Of a stretch of 51,484 bases of DNA, positions 30,210 through 40,255 are shown piece after piece. The notes beneath the pieces were generated by a model. That model did no database searches. It saw only the letters and a program-made list of their open reading frames with translations, and was not told where the DNA came from. The translations under genes and the position numbers were made by a program. The stretch is from Paramicrosporidium saccamoebae (Eukaryota; Rozellomycota): the NCBI GenBank assembly GCA_002794465.1, contig MTSL01000093.1:1-51484 (forward strand), in the 5' to 3' direction. Numbering within the stretch: position 1 is the stretch's first letter; every line of letters starts with the position of its first letter.

Positions 30210-31409
30210 CTACTTTTCTACGCGCAAGTTATAATGTTCACACATACGACAGACAAAGGAATTCTTTCCCGTCGCCTCAAAGTCGTTCTGCTTGGAAAAA
30301 CTGGGATCGTGTCCAACGGAACGCCACTCAAAATATTCCATGTAGGCCTTTTCATCTAGTGCCAATTCTTTCAAATGGGTGGCGAGCCCAGTGGGATCGG
30401 GAAAGTTGCGTGCCTCAATGACAATATGATTGCTCTGGCGGTCGGGGAGGAATTCGGCAATGTTTGGTGCGCCAAGATATACGGGAATTGCATCAGTGGA
30501 GAGTGCCTCATAAAACTTGTCTGTTACATAGTCATCCAGTACCGTGTTTTCCAACACCAGCACGTAATGATATTGGCTGGCAATTTCCTTGAAATTCACA
30601 TCAGTGGGCAGTCCCGGTGTGTGAAGACAGGCGCCGTACGAGTCAATGTCCATGTGAACGCTCAACTCTCTCAAGTAATCCAGACGGTAGCGAGCATCGC
30701 CATTGTTGTCACAATTGCTGATAAAGGCAGCGGCGAGGGCCTTTTTGGTCTTTTGAGCAAAGACGGGTAGGCCGGAGGGGATAGATAGGGAGCGGGAATA
30801 GTCAACGCGGATGTCGGAGTGACGACTGTAGGAGACGAGCATATGGAAGGGATCGACACGCTTTTCTGCATTAGGGAGCGACAGGTCCGGCTCGAGAACA
30901 AAGAGCGCCTTTTGTTGGAAGGGCTGTAAGATAGCAAAGACATCGGGCACCTCATCGCCCACCGCGAGGATCATATGGGCCTTACCAGATTCGGAACGGT
31001 CTGTGGTAACCCGACAGGGAACAGAACACTGGGAAGCCAGTTCAGTGTCTCCCGCAACCTTCTCCAATCCTTCCGTGTCCCATAGCAGTACCGAGATGGG
31101 TTCTTCTTCCGTGATAATCTTGGGGGCCTTGGGAATTGGTCTCATGTAATTCATGACAAGTCGATTGTGCAGAACCTTTTGGGCTTCGGCATTGAACTTG
31201 TAGCGGTCGCTGAGACGGGCTATCCAGGTCCATTCAGATTCCGCCGAGTCAACCAGATGGTAGACATTGGATTTCCCGGGGATCGCCATGGTCAGACTGA
31301 GGGTGGCAAATATGTAAAGAAAAGAAGTGCTGATATGCATCGGTGTGTGGTTGTGCTGCTGGCCACTTTGGCGTATCAAATAACAGCACTTGTACTCTTT
31401 CGTTACCAT
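30210..31409 (-). CDS. GT10-family fucosyltransferase-like glycosyltransferase
   Basis: Single exon, 399 aa from the ATG at 31409; an internal ATG at 31340 is also possible. Residues ~25-43 are a hydrophobic anchor (F-L-Y-I-F-A-T-L-S-L-T), giving a type II Golgi-type topology. The catalytic half carries the GT10 donor-site pattern: A-A-F-I-S-N-C near 225, Y-G-A-C near 255, Y-H-Y-V-L-V-L-E-N near 280, D-Y-V-T-D-K-F-Y-E-A-L near 292 and I-P-V-Y-L-G-A-P-N-I near 307. These enzymes transfer fucose from GDP-fucose in alpha-1,3/4 linkage to glycans. The C-terminus has C-R-M-C. Acceptor and linkage are unknown. Confidence 0.9.
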   Translation of the reverse strand: MVTKEYKCCYLIRQSGQQHNHTPMHISTSFLYIFATLSLTMAIPGKSNVYHLVDSAESEWTWIARLSDRYKFNAEAQKVLHNRLVMNYMRPIPKAPKIITEEEPISVLLWDTEGLEKVAGDTELASQCSVPCRVTTDRSESGKAHMILAVGDEVPDVFAILQPFQQKALFVLEPDLSLPNAEKRVDPFHMLVSYSRHSDIRVDYSRSLSIPSGLPVFAQKTKKALAAAFISNCDNNGDARYRLDYLRELSVHMDIDSYGACLHTPGLPTDVNFKEIASQYHYVLVLENTVLDDYVTDKFYEALSTDAIPVYLGAPNIAEFLPDRQSNHIVIEARNFPDPTGLATHLKELALDEKAYMEYFEWRSVGHDPSFSKQNDFEATGKNSFVCRMCEHYNLRVEK

Positions 31410-31611
31410 GGCAGCGGACGCGAGGAGCCGTAATCCTTATCAATTTGCGATACCATATGTAAAGAGCGCATCCTATTAATGTCCTGGTGATATATTGTTA
31501 TGACTTTAAGGATAATGACCCACTCCTCCAGCAGAATAGGAGCCTGGATCCATGTGTCATCCTTGTGATCTACAGCCATCCCCGGCCTGGTCTGGCATTT
31601 GAGTGTGGGAG

Positions 31612-31901
31612 ATGAACGACTGCTGGCAGCGTTTCCAAATGGGCGCCCTCATGGGAAGCTCGGTTGGTGCGTGCATCGGTATCCTGTTTGGCACCATGTC
31701 AGTTCTAAAGTATGTTCTGGGTACAAGGTTGACTGTAGGTATGGTCACGGTGGAAATGGTTTCTTGAGGACAGTCGGAAAGGTTGTGCTGCAGTCGGGTG
31801 CCTCGTTTGGTCTGTTCATGGGCATCGGCGCAGGTATTAGATGCGACGACACTGTACAACAGAGGCGGCCAATTGGTCCTACTTTCTACCGAGTGCAATA
31901 A
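31612..31901 (+). CDS. MGR2: Romo1/Mgr2, small inner-membrane TIM23 subunit
   Basis: Two exons, 31612-31709 and 31739-31901, with a 29-nt intron (GTATGT...TTGACTGTAG); 86 aa. It has two hydrophobic helices: F-Q-M-G-A-L-M-G-S-S-V-G-A-C-I-G-I-L-F-G and, after a short loop, G-K-V-V-L-Q-S-G-A-S-F-G-L-F-M-G-I-G-A-G. This is the Romo1/Mgr2 signature, including the final G-I-R-C. Mgr2 gates lateral release at the TIM23 translocase in the mitochondrial inner membrane. Splicing is essential: neither exon alone encodes both helices. An exon further upstream cannot be excluded. Confidence 0.9.
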
Positions 31902-32186
31902 AAGTTGAAATTTGTATGCAATGTGTATATCAAGTATCTAAATCTCTTGCGAGTCGAGAGCTGAGGGTTAAGAGCTAAGAGTAAGAGTAAGAATAAGAGT
32001 TAGGAGGATTGTCGCATAGTGGGGAAAATGCTAAACATGAAAGGTATCAATCGTCTCGTTCCTCGCCTCTGCCGTCTCATGCATCTGATCACCCATTTCA
32101 TATTATTTCATGTTTGACCAACCATGTATCTCTAAGCTAATCCCATTATTTTATGAATCAATTGGTATGGCAAATCCCATTTATTA

Positions 32187-33338
32187 TCAGGATTTGAACT
32201 CTATTAATGATGTATCTATATTCCGTTTTCTACATTCCGCTACAAGTAGGGGCAGTACTTTTCCGTATGCTTCTTCATTGCCAATTACGTGCTTTTTAAC
32301 AAGCTTCTGGAACGTACCAGAGTCGGTTTTCTTGATTGTGTACATTAGTGCCGGGTAGACTGTGCGCGAGTCTAGTTGATCAAAACGTCGCTCCATTTCA
32401 TGGAAAATCTCCATTGCCTCTCCATAGCACGATGCCTTTACAAATGCTGTGTGAATCTCTACAAAATCTGCCTTGCTCATCTCTTTGCAATCCACCAAAA
32501 GACCATTGTACATTTTCCATGCATCATCTGCAAATCTGCTCTTTAGCAGTCCCTCAATGATAATCTTAAAGGTAATAAAGTTGGCCGAGACGCCAGCCTG
32601 GCCCATCTCTTTGACTAGCGCATCGGCTTGGCCAAACTGGCCATTTTTCATATAGGCACCGACCATTGTATTGTACGCAAAGACATCGGGTTGGCGGCTA
32701 GGTTCTTCAGAATTTTTCATCTTGTCGAAATATTCACGTGCCTTGCCGATATCCGTTTTCGAGAATGCACTCACCAGCGTCGTGTAAGTGAATCGAGAGG
32801 GTTTTCTCTTGTTAGCCACCATTTGGGTCAGCATGGCCTCAGCATCTTCGGGCCGCCCATTGTTCCGGTAATATCCAATCAGATTGTTGTAGGTGATCTC
32901 GTTAGAAACGAGGCCGTTGGAGTTTACAAGGTCGAGAATATGCTTCATCCCCTTTACGTGATTCAAGGTGATGCGTGCATAGAGAACAATGTTGAACAAG
33001 TGCATGTTAGGAGGATACTTGCCAAGCATCCCCTCGATGAACGCATCAATTTCGGCCACATTCCGTTGATAATGTGGCATGCGTGCGAGCCGATACAAGT
33101 GCACTTTGTCACGTTCCAGTTCATTGGCAAATTCGCTAATGCCCTCTTCCGCTGCTCCAACGGCATTTATCGTCGGTACGGGCAGGATTTCATTTCCACT
33201 GCGATTCAACAAGCGCTTCTCGGAACCTGACTGGCCTCTAGCAACCCCAGGGGCGTCGATTGAGTAGAGGCGAGCATAAAAGTGTCTTGTGCATCTTAGC
33301 GAAGATGGCAGCAATTGTAGACCCGGAAAGAGGCGCAT
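32187..33338 (-). CDS. Mitochondrial pentatricopeptide repeat protein
   Basis: Single exon, 383 aa. Residues 1-30 are Arg/Ser/Leu-rich without acids, a mitochondrial targeting sequence. From ~residue 105 there are about six PPR motifs of ~35 aa, the clearest being I-T-Y-N-N-L-I-G-Y-Y-R-N-N-G-R-P-E-D-A, F-T-Y-T-T-L-V-S-A-F-S-K and F-A-Y-N-T-M-V-G-A-Y-M-K-N-G. PPR proteins bind organellar RNA and act in its processing, stability or translation. The RNA target is unknown. Divergent from the COG7-like gene with 26 bp between start codons. Confidence 0.92.
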   Translation of the reverse strand: MRLFPGLQLLPSSLRCTRHFYARLYSIDAPGVARGQSGSEKRLLNRSGNEILPVPTINAVGAAEEGISEFANELERDKVHLYRLARMPHYQRNVAEIDAFIEGMLGKYPPNMHLFNIVLYARITLNHVKGMKHILDLVNSNGLVSNEITYNNLIGYYRNNGRPEDAEAMLTQMVANKRKPSRFTYTTLVSAFSKTDIGKAREYFDKMKNSEEPSRQPDVFAYNTMVGAYMKNGQFGQADALVKEMGQAGVSANFITFKIIIEGLLKSRFADDAWKMYNGLLVDCKEMSKADFVEIHTAFVKASCYGEAMEIFHEMERRFDQLDSRTVYPALMYTIKKTDSGTFQKLVKKHVIGNEEAYGKVLPLLVAECRKRNIDTSLIEFKS

Positions 33339-33364
33339 CGTCCTAATCCGGATCCCTGGCCGAA

Positions 33365-34006
33365 ATGCCTACAGAGCAAGAGACAGCCCAAATAGCAGAT
33401 TTAACACCCCTTCTCTCTGCCCAACAAAAGCCCTTGGAATGGATAAACTCGCTCTTTGACACCCTTCCCGCCCTTTCTCTGCGCAGTACTGCCCCCACGC
33501 TCCTCAGATGGAACAGCTATATCGACGCTCTCCTATGGCAACTACAGCAAGCGGAGCTCAAAAAGAATGTCGAGTTTGAGAGCGCCGCCCGTCGCTTCAC
33601 TGGAAAACTGCCCTCAATTCAGGCCAAAATACGGGACCTAAAGATGGCCCATCGCGGAATGTCACCATTGCAGGAAATTATAAACGAGCTGGCAGAGATT
33701 GAGGTGCGAGTGGATCGATTGCGAGAGCTGTTGGATTCGGAACAAATTGAGAGACTGAAAGAGCTGAGGAGGCGGAAGGGAATGCTGCAAGATTTGCTGC
33801 GGATGGGTGGGCTGGAGATGGAGTGGAGAAAGAATGCGGATCGAATGCGGCGGGCGATCGAGTCCAACGACCTTGACAGTGCTCAGGACTCTCTCGAACA
33901 GCTCGACAAGAGCTATGATGAGAATTGGGCAAATAATGCCGGAAAGAAGCTACTGTTGAATAATCTCCGCCAGGAATTGGTTACTCTGATCAAGAATAAT
34001 TTATAG
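33365..34006 (+). CDS. Coiled-coil protein resembling the COG7 N-terminus
   Basis: Single exon, 213 aa. Residues ~22-30 read K-P-L-E-W-I-N-S-L-F, close to the E-W-I-N-x-x-F start of COG7. Several coiled-coil helices follow, and near residue 155 a W-R-K-N-A-D-R-M-R-R-A-I-E-S-N-D-L segment resembles the COG7 block after its coiled coil. COG7 belongs to the Golgi tethering complex lobe B and is usually several hundred residues longer; here the frame ends cleanly and the convergent transporter gene starts 34 bp later. Either a reduced COG7 or an unrelated coiled-coil protein. Confidence 0.6.
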   Translation: MPTEQETAQIADLTPLLSAQQKPLEWINSLFDTLPALSLRSTAPTLLRWNSYIDALLWQLQQAELKKNVEFESAARRFTGKLPSIQAKIRDLKMAHRGMSPLQEIINELAEIEVRVDRLRELLDSEQIERLKELRRRKGMLQDLLRMGGLEMEWRKNADRMRRAIESNDLDSAQDSLEQLDKSYDENWANNAGKKLLLNNLRQELVTLIKNNL

Positions 34007-34040
34007 TGCAGTTCGCAATAAATCTAGCTATGAATGGATA

Positions 34041-35471
34041 CTACTTGTGAGTCATCAACGGCATACTGTTGGCTTCACCCTTCACTGTCGGTGGTCGAAC
34101 AAACAGATAATAAAGAGGAATTCCAACAAGGACCGCCAGGAAACTCAATGAAACTGCCCTAAACTCGGCATATAGCGAAGTAACTTGAAGCCAGACACAG
34201 GCAATGAGGAAGAGGATAGGTGTGCTGAGCCAGACACGGTATGGACGTTCCAAATCGGGAGCAGTCAACCGTAACCGGAGTAGAACAATGACACAAGCAG
34301 CATAGAAAATCCAAGTAGGGAATGTGTAGATCATGATGAGCTCATTAAAGTCTGTGAAGAGGCACAGGAAGCACGAAATTACTCCCTGCATCCAGTAGGC
34401 GCGGAAGGCAGTGCCGAAAGTCGGACTAACCTTGTTAAAATAGGCTGGGAGCTGTCCAGTCTGAGCGGCCAGCAGGACAATCTCTGACGAAGTAACCATA
34501 CTGGAGAGGGCAGAGCCAAATGTGCTGGATGCCACCAAGATTGGCATTAGAATTCCTCCAACTCTACCAAATACCCGCAGGCCAAAGTCGATTCCAACCG
34601 CCGAGGTATTCTCAATGGCCATCATAGGAAGGACTGAGTAGTAACCCAGATTCGTCAAAAGATAAAGTGCTACGACGGCAGTCATTGAAATCCAAATGCC
34701 AAGCGGCAAATTAACTTGAGGATTGGCAAGATCTCCAGCTACAATATTCAGATTGTTCCACCCTTCAAATGCCCACAGACCATGATTCAAGGCTGCAGCA
34801 AAAAGCCCAAAACCAAACACTGATCCCTTAAATGGCTCTCCCAAATTCTCCTTGATCACTGATGAATCCACAAAGATGGCAAAGTAGCATCCCGAGCAAA
34901 TGACCAGCGTGAGAGCACCAATCTTTCCCAGTGTAAGCACACCTTGGATGCGGTTCGACCACTTGGTACTTAGGGAAGAAGCCAACGTAACCACGATGCA
35001 GCATAATATGGCAATACCCTTGGTAAGCCAAGAATAAAAGACTGCATGTGCCTTGTCCTCAAGGATGCTCTTTTCGACGACCATCTGCAGCATGTATTCG
35101 GCAGTGGCGACACTAAGGATGGCGATTGTTCCAGGCTTCAAAATGATGATCGAGGTCCAGTTGAAGAGAAAGACCATCATCGGGCCAAGTCCACGGGCCA
35201 AATACTGAGCCTCGCCTCCAGATCCTGGGATCATTGTTCCCAGTTCGGCGTAGCAGAGGGCACCAGTGAGTCCAAGTAGGCCGGTGAGAGCCCATATGAC
35301 AAGTGCAAAACCTGGCGACCCGACGTTCTTCTGAATCTCTCCCGCAGTGGAAAAGATACCAGAGCCGACCATCAAGCCGACAATCGTCGAGATACCATCA
35401 AAAAGTGTAAGCGAGCGCACGGGCTTTCCGGCTTCTATTGTGGAAGGTGTCTTTCCTACTTCGTTTGACAT
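34041..35471 (-). CDS. APC-superfamily amino acid transporter (LAT-like)
   Basis: Single exon, 476 aa with 12 predicted membrane helices. TM1 begins after I-S-T-I-V-G-L-M-V-G-S-G-I-F-S, the unwound substrate-binding G-S-G-I-F motif of LAT/APC transporters. Y-A-E-L-G-T-M-I-P-G-S-G-G-E-A-Q-Y follows TM2, and W-A-F-E-G-W-N-N-L-N lies in TM6. This is typical of L-type (SLC7) and fungal Mup1-like permeases, which exchange or import neutral amino acids; substrate not determinable. Short hydrophilic ends, no extra domains. Confidence 0.93.
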   Translation of the reverse strand: MSNEVGKTPSTIEAGKPVRSLTLFDGISTIVGLMVGSGIFSTAGEIQKNVGSPGFALVIWALTGLLGLTGALCYAELGTMIPGSGGEAQYLARGLGPMMVFLFNWTSIIILKPGTIAILSVATAEYMLQMVVEKSILEDKAHAVFYSWLTKGIAILCCIVVTLASSLSTKWSNRIQGVLTLGKIGALTLVICSGCYFAIFVDSSVIKENLGEPFKGSVFGFGLFAAALNHGLWAFEGWNNLNIVAGDLANPQVNLPLGIWISMTAVVALYLLTNLGYYSVLPMMAIENTSAVGIDFGLRVFGRVGGILMPILVASSTFGSALSSMVTSSEIVLLAAQTGQLPAYFNKVSPTFGTAFRAYWMQGVISCFLCLFTDFNELIMIYTFPTWIFYAACVIVLLRLRLTAPDLERPYRVWLSTPILFLIACVWLQVTSLYAEFRAVSLSFLAVLVGIPLYYLFVRPPTVKGEANSMPLMTHK

Positions 35472-35780
35472 GTGCGTATTACGTGGTGCTGTAGGACTGG
35501 CTATTTATACGAGGATAGGCGCGTGACTCACCCTTAGTAATTAAATTTGCAATAAGATGACTAACCTTGCCAGGAATAGAAAGAACACCCTTGCTCTACG
35601 CTCTATTGGCCCATTGACGGTTCCACTGGCAACAATCCACCTCATTGGACAGCCTGAATAACTTTTCTTTATACGTGTATATTGCGATGGATTGTGTGGA
35701 CATGTGATATTAAGACGTAGCTCTGTGTGATATATTGACTGTAAAAAGAGTTTAATGCTAAATCATTAACTGTTTAGTCC
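35472..35780. other. Divergent promoter region, transporter/LAS1
   Basis: About 309 bp between divergent genes. AT-rich toward LAS1. No gene, repeat or structured RNA recognised. Confidence 0.4.
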
Positions 35781-36914
35781 ATGAGCAGCCATGCTCGAGT
35801 TGTACCATGGAGCGGTATAAGTGAATGGCGATACGTCGCCGACCGGATCTTTAGTGACGACCCCTCTACCGTTCAGCATGCACTATCCATCGCCACAGTC
35901 TGGTGTCTTCGCGGAAGCCATCCGCCGGCTGTTGAATCCACTGTCAACCTCCTCACCCTCAAGCGGGACACTGCTGCCTTGCAAAGTCCTCATGCAGCGC
36001 TGGCGTTGGGTTCGTCTTTGGTAAGGTTTGTGAATGAAGTGGTGGATGCGGGCCAAAAGGGGACCTATGCCTTGCCAGTGACTCATCTGGCAGAAAAGGC
36101 AAATATATCGAGACTGCTGGTGGATATCCGTCACAGTGTCACACACGACCAACTTCCAAGTCTCGAGACACTTCTATTGGGGGTAGACCTGGCATTAGAC
36201 TGGCTAAAGCAATACTATTGGGAGCCTCAGAGGAATTATGAGCTGGCGGTCAGAGATGCCACGGCTAAGATGCTGGAACGCTTTTCTGAGGGACTAAAGG
36301 ACTGCGACCCAATGAAAAAGCCAATAGAGGTGCATGCTGCAAGATGCATACGCGACGTTCATCATGTTGAATACTCTCCAGAGATTCAGAAACCGTTCCT
36401 CGTCACTCTGATAGAGTCGCCATATCCTAATTCGACGATTCTACCCGTTGCGACGGCACTCGCCATCAAAGACCCAGAAATTGTTCTGCTTCTTATAGAA
36501 ATTGCGCAAACCGAAAAGTTGATGATAGACAGGATATCACTCATCCTGGAGACGGCGGCATTTCAGATACGCGATAGTGGAATTGTGGGGCGGTGTGCCA
36601 GGAGGTGCTTTGGAATGTTAAATGAGACGGGGAACAGGCTGATGCGCTCCGTATTAAAGACACAACGATCAATACTTCCCGATGATCTTGCTGCTACAAT
36701 AGAGGTATTATTGTCAACACGGCCAAAAACGGCAATGACAACGGGGCAGCTCTTGGAAAAGACTGAAGCGTTTATCAGTATGAGTACAGCAGCCACAGAA
36801 AAGTCTCCTGTCGTTGATGAGTGGTCACGTCCCAAGAATTGGAAGCCTTGTCCATTCGGCATGACCTCGGGATTCAATCCAATGACTCAATTTAGCCACT
36901 TTGTCGTGGAATAA
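35781..36914 (+). CDS. LAS1: Las1, HEPN endoribonuclease for pre-rRNA ITS2
   Basis: Single exon, 377 aa. The N-terminal half matches Las1: V-V-P-W-S-G-I-S-E-W, A-L-S-I-A-T-V-W-C-L-R-G, A-V-E-S-T, L-G-S-S-L-V-R-F-V-N, and the HEPN catalytic motif R-H-S-V-T-H at residues 117-122 within D-I-R-H-S-V-T-H-D-Q-L-P-S-L. Las1 cuts ITS2 at site C2, together with the kinase Grc3, during 60S assembly. The C-terminal half is helical and less conserved; the final residues are W-x-P-C-P-F-G, similar to the Las1 tail that reaches Grc3. The next gene begins 51 bp downstream. Confidence 0.93.
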   Translation: MSSHARVVPWSGISEWRYVADRIFSDDPSTVQHALSIATVWCLRGSHPPAVESTVNLLTLKRDTAALQSPHAALALGSSLVRFVNEVVDAGQKGTYALPVTHLAEKANISRLLVDIRHSVTHDQLPSLETLLLGVDLALDWLKQYYWEPQRNYELAVRDATAKMLERFSEGLKDCDPMKKPIEVHAARCIRDVHHVEYSPEIQKPFLVTLIESPYPNSTILPVATALAIKDPEIVLLLIEIAQTEKLMIDRISLILETAAFQIRDSGIVGRCARRCFGMLNETGNRLMRSVLKTQRSILPDDLAATIEVLLSTRPKTAMTTGQLLEKTEAFISMSTAATEKSPVVDEWSRPKNWKPCPFGMTSGFNPMTQFSHFVVE

Positions 36915-36965
36915 ACCGGCCGCATTATGGATTAACAATTTGTAAATAATTACTGCTTAGCATCG

Positions 36966-38486
36966 ATGATAAAAGATTCGGCGCTTTTCGGTGAATATGC
37001 CGCTGCACACTTACCAGAGAGCACCATGCTAGCCGAACTGACAATCCTGGACTATCTTTTGCACCAAAGCATCTTTCTGAGGGTAAACTACAAGTATCCT
37101 GCGGATCCATTCCTTGCCGTCCCCGAGCAGCAATTGCAGCTGCAACAGGCCCATTACTATTGCGAGCTCATCCAGAGTATCTTTCTCTTGTTCGGCTAAC
37201 CAAGCAGAAATCTTAGAGTCATTCACAGCAATGTTCGGGAAAGACAGACTGCCCTTTGATGAGGCGCTTTGCAGGCGTGTCACTTGGGCAAAGTTTATAG
37301 GACTGCTTTTTTTTTATGACCGTTCTGGGAATTGCTGGAATGGTGAAATGTCGCCAGAGGAGACTAAGGAGGGACTACTGGCTGGGTACTCATTATTTAT
37401 CGAGCTATTTGACGATTCTCCATTGACAACTCCAGCAGCACTATACATGCTAGCTGACCTCACAGTTCAGGTACATTTGCCGTGCTAATCATAATCTAAT
37501 AGGTCCTGGCGTATAAGCAACAGGACGGAACTCCAGTCGATATAGCGACGCTGTGGCCCAAATTGGTAAACGACCAACACTGGGATGAGCTCAGGAAGCG
37601 AGTCGAGGATAATCAAACAATTCAAAAGCAATCCATCACCGAGCCACGTCCTGACGCTAATTTTTCCAAACGAATGATGTCGTTCCTTAAAAATCTCTAT
37701 CGGGATGCCGAAGTACCGCTAATGGTCAAATATTGTGCCGCCGGCGCGATCCTTGACGACGAGAAAGTAGGGGAGGAGCGACAATTTACAGTGACTCCGG
37801 GCACTGTTGGGTTTACCCAAGACAGATTCATGACTCAACCACCTGACGTGCTCCTAAGGTCACCCGAGAAGAACGGTGGGCAAGAGATTAGCGACTCCTT
37901 TAATTTGGGATTTGATACGCAGGGTTTTACCGTTGGTGCCACCAATGCTGATGAAATGATTGATGTTATTAACGAATCTCAACCAACCGCAGCTGCTCTT
38001 CCTCTGGTTAGTTCTCCCAAACCTCTGCCCGATCGATTGGTCAAATTTTTAGAGTCTTTTACAATAATTCCAGCCGTTGCATTCCGAAGCATTCTCTGCA
38101 CCAATGATGACGAATTGGTCGGAATATTAGAAGGGACCCATGCCACTGTTGCTGCGTTTCTCACGCGTAATGTTCAGACTGATGAAAACACCCGACCCGA
38201 AGAAGAGCAAAAGCCGATGGCAAAGCGTTGCAAGCTACTGGACCGGCATGAATCCGCCGAGAGAATCGCATGGTCGTCTCTTATAAATTCTCCTATAAAA
38301 AAGACCCAGAGCGGACAGGGTAAGAAATGGAGCAAGGGAGAGGAAATGAGACTTATTGATGGATATGGTCGTTTCGGACAAGATTGGGCGCTGATTCAAT
38401 CTAATCTTGATTTTGCCCATAGAAAGGACCAGAGTCTAAAAGACAAGGTGCAACAACTCATTAATACCGGCCGGATTCCTAAATAA
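36966..38486 (+). CDS. TRF/Taz1-like telobox Myb protein
   Basis: Three exons: 36966-37176, 37208-37470, 37503-38486, with introns of 31 and 32 nt; 485 aa. The C-terminal ~55 residues form one Myb repeat: K-W-S-K-G-E-E-M-R-L-I-D-G-Y-G-R-F-G-Q-D-W, ending in S-L-K-D-K-V-Q-Q-L, the telobox (V-D-L-K-D-K-W-R-N) diagnostic of double-strand telomere-binding proteins TRF1/2, Taz1 and Tbf1. Residues ~1-190 are helical and could be a TRFH dimerisation domain (position and length fit; sequence match is weak). The middle is disordered. A role in telomere binding is inferred from family and layout. Confidence 0.82.
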
Positions 38487-38731
38487 ATGAACGCAAGACT
38501 AAGGTTTGAGGTAAAGATTCCTTTATAAGCCCTCACAGAGGAGGGATCACCACGGATGATCGTTTATTCTCAGGTTGTGGGCTCACAACTGGTCAGATCC
38601 TTTCCATTGAGCGCTTTTGGTTAATGTTGGAAAAGTTGGGCAATTCTCAACAAAGAATCAGCTGATCCACCACAAATAATGGAGCGTTACTACAAACCTC
38701 ATAGCGATAAATCTATTTAGTGTTTATTGAA

Positions 38732-39833
38732 ATGGCGTTGGCACTGCTATGTACATTCAACATTCAGTATAGTCATGTGTAGGGAGCCCAATTGCTCTTC
38801 TGACGGGAATTTATATCGGAGAGACACGAGAAGTGGATAATAGCGCCCGCAGCGTGGCATTTGAGAAGCAATACGAAAAAGTGTATGGCACCGCCCATGT
38901 GCCATTCTTTCATGGTTCCTTTGAGCAAGTTTCATCTTAGTCGTTGCCAATAGTTTAGGCCAAAAGGGAATCGAAAGAAAGGAAAGCATTGCTGGTAGCC
39001 TGCTTCGTCGCCTCTAAACATGAGGCCACTCCGACTTTCCTCAGAGAGACTATTGGAGATCCACAGCTAGCTAATAATCTGGACAGCGACCGCATTATTT
39101 TTTGGATCTGCGATGTCTCCAATCCCTTTGCATATCAACGTATCTACTCGTGGAGTTGGCTTATGATTTAGTGGCCTGCGACATGGATGCTAAAAGCTAC
39201 CCCTCGACCGTCTTTCTTACCCACATTGATCGTCGCTTCGTTCCCCTCAAGCGAATATCTGGCTTCCATTCAGCACCCCTTTTACTTTCCACCACTCACG
39301 ATCTCCTTGCAGCCATTGCATCCCACGAAGATGCCGCCATCGAACGCGAAAGCGAGGTGACAGGGGCGCAACAGCTGAGGGAAGAGCAAGATGCGGCGTA
39401 TTTGAGGTCGTTGGAGGCCGATAGGAAGAAGGAGATGGAAAGAGCCGAGGCGGAAAGAATTCAGAGGGAGGAAGAAAAGAGTTTACAGCTTGAAGAAGAA
39501 AAGCTGAACAAAAAGCAGCAGGAACGGAATGCTTTGCTCGAAAAGATGAAACAGGCATTACCCGAGGAATGCATTGGAGGAGACTGCATCAAATTGTCAC
39601 TGCAGCTTTTTGATGGCCAACGTGTCATTAGAAACTTTAACCCCTCTGATCCGCTTTCTGCTCTTTACAATTGGGCATTTACGCTCGTTGGGCATAATCT
39701 GGACATATCCCTATCTGAAATTACCATTCGCACTATGCTCCCTCCTGTACACTTTGAAAACTCGAAAGTTCCGCTGTCAGAATCAGAGATTCGGTCTCAG
39801 ATGAAGTTGATCATAGAGTTGCGTAATAAATAA
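38732..39833 (+). CDS. FAF2/UBXD8-type protein (membrane anchor, UAS, UBX)
   Basis: Exons 38732-38750, 38783-38928, 38959-39139, 39172-39833, with introns of 32, 30 and 32 nt; 335 aa. The N-terminus is hydrophobic (L-L-W-S-P-I-A-L-L-T-G-I-Y-I-G), like the hairpin of UBXD8. Then F-E-K-Q-Y-E-K-V-Y-G-T-A-H and F-W-I-C-D-V form the thioredoxin-like UAS domain, R-E-E-Q-D-A-A-Y-L-R-S-L-E-A-D-R opens the charged coiled coil, and the last ~85 residues are a UBX domain that binds Cdc48/p97. UBXD8 acts in ER-associated degradation and lipid droplets. The UBA domain is absent or in an unresolved upstream exon; an ATG at 38679 with a 35-nt intron would also fit. Confidence 0.82.
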
Positions 39834-40255
39834 CCCAGCTTTATTAATCTATGTGCCGCTCTTTATAGGCCGCCATCCTTAATATGCTGGACTGCGCGAT
39901 GGCAATCAGGATTACCGATCATAAGTGTGTCGCGTAGTGGGGATAATACCACAGACGGGAAGGGGGGTTGTTCCCTGCTAATCCCAGAATAGTATGAATA
40001 CGCATCTCACTGTCCTCAAATACCCAGCAAGCGATCCACTCTACCACACAAATACGTCTTCTCCAAACTAGGGGATTATCTTCAAATATTCAACCCCTCT
40101 ACATCACAAATGGATCCTTTATCATCTCTAGCTCATATATGTGTCATGACATACTATTTCACAACTAACAATTGTATTTGTGCAAGATTACGAGGGAACC
40201 CTAGCTTGTTAAATACCAACTATCCCATTTTGGTATCCGGTAATGGTAAGTAGAT
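39834..40255. other. Intergenic region, FAF2-like to LRR gene
   Basis: About 420 bp. It includes G-rich and AT-rich stretches and a weak tRNA A-box-like string on the minus strand near 40035 that has no partner B box. No gene supported. Confidence 0.4.

Noticed and set aside
31710-31738. Frame break in the Romo1/Mgr2 gene as a frameshift
   Set aside because: A 29-nt intron with GTATGT donor and TTGACTGTAG acceptor gives the full family sequence.
31920-32010. Purine-rich GAGTAAGAGTAAGAATAAG stretch as an interstitial telomere
   Set aside because: Irregular low-complexity sequence with no constant 5-8 bp unit.
38747-38989. Minus-strand 80-aa frame antisense to the FAF2-like gene
   Set aside because: It overlaps well-supported UAS-domain exons and has no recognisable feature.
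40020-40075. A-box-like TGGTAGAGTGGATC on the minus strand as a tRNA
   Set aside because: No anticodon stem, T arm or B box could be folded downstream.
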